Shown here piece by piece: positions 62,374-64,000 of a stretch of 64,000 nucleotides of DNA. The notes below the pieces were generated by a model, which saw only the letters and a program-made list of their open reading frames with translations, had not been told where the DNA came from and made no database searches. A program made the position numbers and the translations under genes. The first letter of the stretch is position 1; each line of letters starts with the position of its first letter. The DNA comes from Brevinema_A sp051647535 (GTDB taxonomy: Bacteria; Spirochaetota; Brevinematia; Brevinematales; Brevinemataceae). Location: the NCBI GenBank assembly GCA_051647535.1, contig JBOFEA010000004.1, positions 248,001-312,000 of the forward strand, in the 5' to 3' direction.

Positions 62374-63432
62374 TTACGATATTGATTCCAATAATAACAA
62401 TTCTTCACTTTGTTTGAGATTATCAAGCAGTTCGTCTAATTCTCCTTCTAAGATTGCATCCAGTTTGTGTAAAGTCAGTTTAATTCTATGATCGGTAACT
62501 CTATTTTCTTGGAAATTGTATGTTCGGATTTTTTCTGAACGGTCTCCCGATCCTATTTGGGATTTTCGTTTTTCGGATTCTTGTTGCTGGCGTTTTTGCT
62601 GTTCCATATCGTACAAACGAGACTGCAGAACCATCATTGCTGATGCTCTGTTTTGAATTTGTGATCTTCCGTCTTGACAAGTCACTACCAAACCTGTAGG
62701 AATATGCGTAATCCGTACTGCTGATTCGGTTTTGTTGACGTGCTGTCCACCTGCTCCACTCGCTCGATAAACATCTATTTTCAAATCTTTTTCGTCAATC
62801 GTTACTTCTGTTTCTGTTGTTTCCGGAAGAACAGCAACTGATGCGGTCGATGTATGTACTCTTCCTCCCGATTCTGTAACCGGAACTCTTTGTACTCTAT
62901 GCACACCGCTTTCCAATTTTAATGCACCGTAAACCCCTTTTCCGCTCACCTTAAAGATTATTTCTTTGTATCCGCCTGCACCTGCTTCGTTAGATGATAA
63001 AACTTCGATTTTCCAGTGTCTTTTTTCTGCATATCGCTGGTACATTCTGAACAAATCTCCTGCAAATAACGCTGCTTCATCTCCACCGGCACCACCTCTA
63101 ATCTCTACCAATGCACTTTTGTCTTTCATTGGATCCTGCGGCAACATCAATAGTAATGTTTCTTGATTTAATCTCTCTAACTGCTCTCTCAGTTCCGGAA
63201 GTTCTTCTTTTGCTAATGTTTTTAACTCTGCATCTGACGAATCAAGCCAGTCTTCGTATTCTTTAACTGATAGGGCTGTTTTTTCATACTCATCATGTTT
63301 TGATAAAAATTCATCATATGATGCTCTTTCTTTTGCTACTTTTCCATATTCTTTATCTGAAGGATTTATATTTTTTAGTTTTTCATCCAGCTCTTTAATG
63401 AGTTTTAACTTTTCTCCTGCTTTAGGGTGCAT
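62374..63432 (-). CDS. prfA: Peptide chain release factor 1
   Basis: RF1 recognises UAA and UAG. The 352-residue protein has the PxT-type anticodon-like motif (PVT, residues 184-186, in RVPVTESGGRVHTS) and the catalytic GGQ (228-230, GAGGQHVNKTES), so it is RF1 rather than RF2. The start has AAGGA upstream. The prmC methyltransferase gene, often the downstream partner, is not the neighbour on this strand; rluD and the unknown genes are. It has its own promoter (63473-63501). Confidence 0.97.
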   Translation of the reverse strand: MHPKAGEKLKLIKELDEKLKNINPSDKEYGKVAKERASYDEFLSKHDEYEKTALSVKEYEDWLDSSDAELKTLAKEELPELREQLERLNQETLLLMLPQDPMKDKSALVEIRGGAGGDEAALFAGDLFRMYQRYAEKRHWKIEVLSSNEAGAGGYKEIIFKVSGKGVYGALKLESGVHRVQRVPVTESGGRVHTSTASVAVLPETTETEVTIDEKDLKIDVYRASGAGGQHVNKTESAVRITHIPTGLVVTCQDGRSQIQNRASAMMVLQSRLYDMEQQKRQQQESEKRKSQIGSGDRSEKIRTYNFQENRVTDHRIKLTLHKLDAILEGELDELLDNLKQSEELLLLESIS

Positions 63433-63472
63433 AATTTTTCCTTAATTACCGGTTTTTTCTTTACAGAAGTTT

Positions 63473-63501
63473 ATTATACTATAGTTGTCTTTTTTTTTCA
63501 A
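63473..63501 (-). promoter_or_regulatory. Promoter for prfA
   Basis: On the minus strand there is TTGAAA (63501-63496), a 17-base spacer and TATAAT (63478-63473). Confidence 0.8.
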
Positions 63502-63623
63502 TACCATTAACCTTACAAACTTGATACCTTTGCCTTAATATATTTAATTTATTTTTCTGATTTGGATTTTTAAATCTCTTTGTCTATATTATTAATATAG
63601 AATATTTATTTAAGGAGAAATAT

Positions 63624-64000
63624 ATGACTCGTTTCGAACAAATTTTTTGGAGCAGAGCTGCTAATATTCATTCCGGATGGGCAAGAGTTGGTGCGGTTAT
63701 TTTGTATCCTTTTGCTTTTTATACAAGAGATTGGTTTATTATTGCTGTTTCTACGCTAATTTTGTTTATTCTTCCTTTTTGTTTTGGGAAGGCAACTTCT
63801 AGTATGAAACACGATTTTATTTATCAATCAGTACGCGGATATTTTTTGATTCGTAAAAATGTTGCATCTTATCAATCTAATATGTGGAATTCATTAATGA
63901 CAAAAAAATCTTTTCGTTATGTTTTGTTTACTATTTATTTTATGCTTTTTGTTGCTTCTATTGTATTATTATGGCTGCATTATTTTTGGATTGGTATTTT
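63624..64000 (+). CDS. DUF6653-like membrane protein, 3' end outside window
   Basis: The first 125 or so codons of a membrane protein that runs off the right edge. The opening ANIHSGWARVGAVILYP, with a conserved Asn/His, Trp and Arg followed by two hydrophobic helices, resembles DUF6653 proteins as I recall them; I am not certain. Three membrane segments are seen in the present part (around residues 20-36, 40-56 and 95-120). AAGGAGAAA gives a strong ribosome site before the ATG. Function unknown. Confidence 0.5.
   Translation, partial: MTRFEQIFWSRAANIHSGWARVGAVILYPFAFYTRDWFIIAVSTLILFILPFCFGKATSSMKHDFIYQSVRGYFLIRKNVASYQSNMWNSLMTKKSFRYVLFTIYFMLFVASIVLLWLHYFWIGI

Overview
The window reads as a piece of the chromosome of an AT-rich, double-membraned bacterium. 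I think a spirochaete-type organism is most likely, possibly of the Brevinema kind, but there is no rRNA here to settle it. The case rests on gene content: many lipoprotein signals (a hydrophobic stretch ending in a Cys), an RlpA/SPOR envelope protein, small exported proteins with fibronectin-III-like or LamG-like folds, exported ankyrin and TPR proteins, a GldF/GldG-like ABC system, a UPF0182 membrane protein and a PAS-SpoIIE phosphatase, all next to ordinary housekeeping genes. I see no phage, insertion sequence, CRISPR array or toxin-antitoxin cassette. Genes are dense, with many 1-10 base gaps or overlaps and shared bidirectional terminators.

Layout. 1-2.9 kb (minus): fabH (cut by the window edge), plsX and rpmF, a classical lipid-synthesis/ribosomal-protein cluster, then a TonB-like protein. 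2.9-6.2 kb: an exported Fn3-like protein, an exported ankyrin protein, an aspartate-semialdehyde-dehydrogenase-like protein without its catalytic residues, and nadD. 6.2-11.5 kb (plus): an exported protein, two related lipoproteins and mfd. 11.5-13.3 kb (minus): parB and parA, with two perfect parS sites upstream that flank a transcription terminator. 13.3-16.6 kb (minus): GldG-, GldF- and GldA-like ABC genes. 16.7-18.8 kb: the PAS-SpoIIE phosphatase. 18.8-19.4 kb: a gene-free stretch with repeated TTGTGCG motifs. 19.4-23.5 kb (plus): two large exported or anchored TPR-type proteins and a HAD hydrolase. 23.6-30.2 kb: a lipoprotein, lepA, then dnaG-rpoD (minus). 30.3-34.3 kb (minus): a glycosyltransferase-like protein, a LamG/Fn3 surface protein and an SPFH protein. 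34.4-35.8 kb (plus): a GDPD phosphodiesterase, a small monooxygenase-like protein, tRNA-Cys and tRNA-Leu. 35.8-37.2 kb (minus): two poorly known proteins. 37.3-42.2 kb (plus): a four-gene membrane/envelope operon around UPF0182. 42.2-47.1 kb: aspS, der, a peroxiredoxin and a sugar nucleotidyltransferase. 47.1-51.2 kb: a TPR lipoprotein, smc and tRNA-Pro. 51.4-57.8 kb: rlpA, an alpha/beta hydrolase, dprA, a TPR protein, a small outer-membrane-like protein, maf and rsmG. 57.9-63.4 kb: a lipoprotein, a second exported ankyrin protein, a SpoU methyltransferase, an unknown protein, rluD, an exported protein and prfA. 63.6 kb to the end: a membrane protein cut by the window edge.

How it fits together. 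Chromosome segregation is represented by ParA, ParB, two parS sites and SMC. Information processing is represented by Mfd, DnaG, RpoD, LepA, Der, RF1, AspRS, RluD, RsmG, a SpoU enzyme, DprA and three tRNAs. The accessory character lies in the envelope: a set of probably lineage-specific exported proteins often placed beside housekeeping genes. The most unusual items are the degenerate Asd paralogue, the parS-terminator-parS arrangement, an SMC without a recognisable hinge, and the uncharacterised UPF0182 and Gld-like operons.
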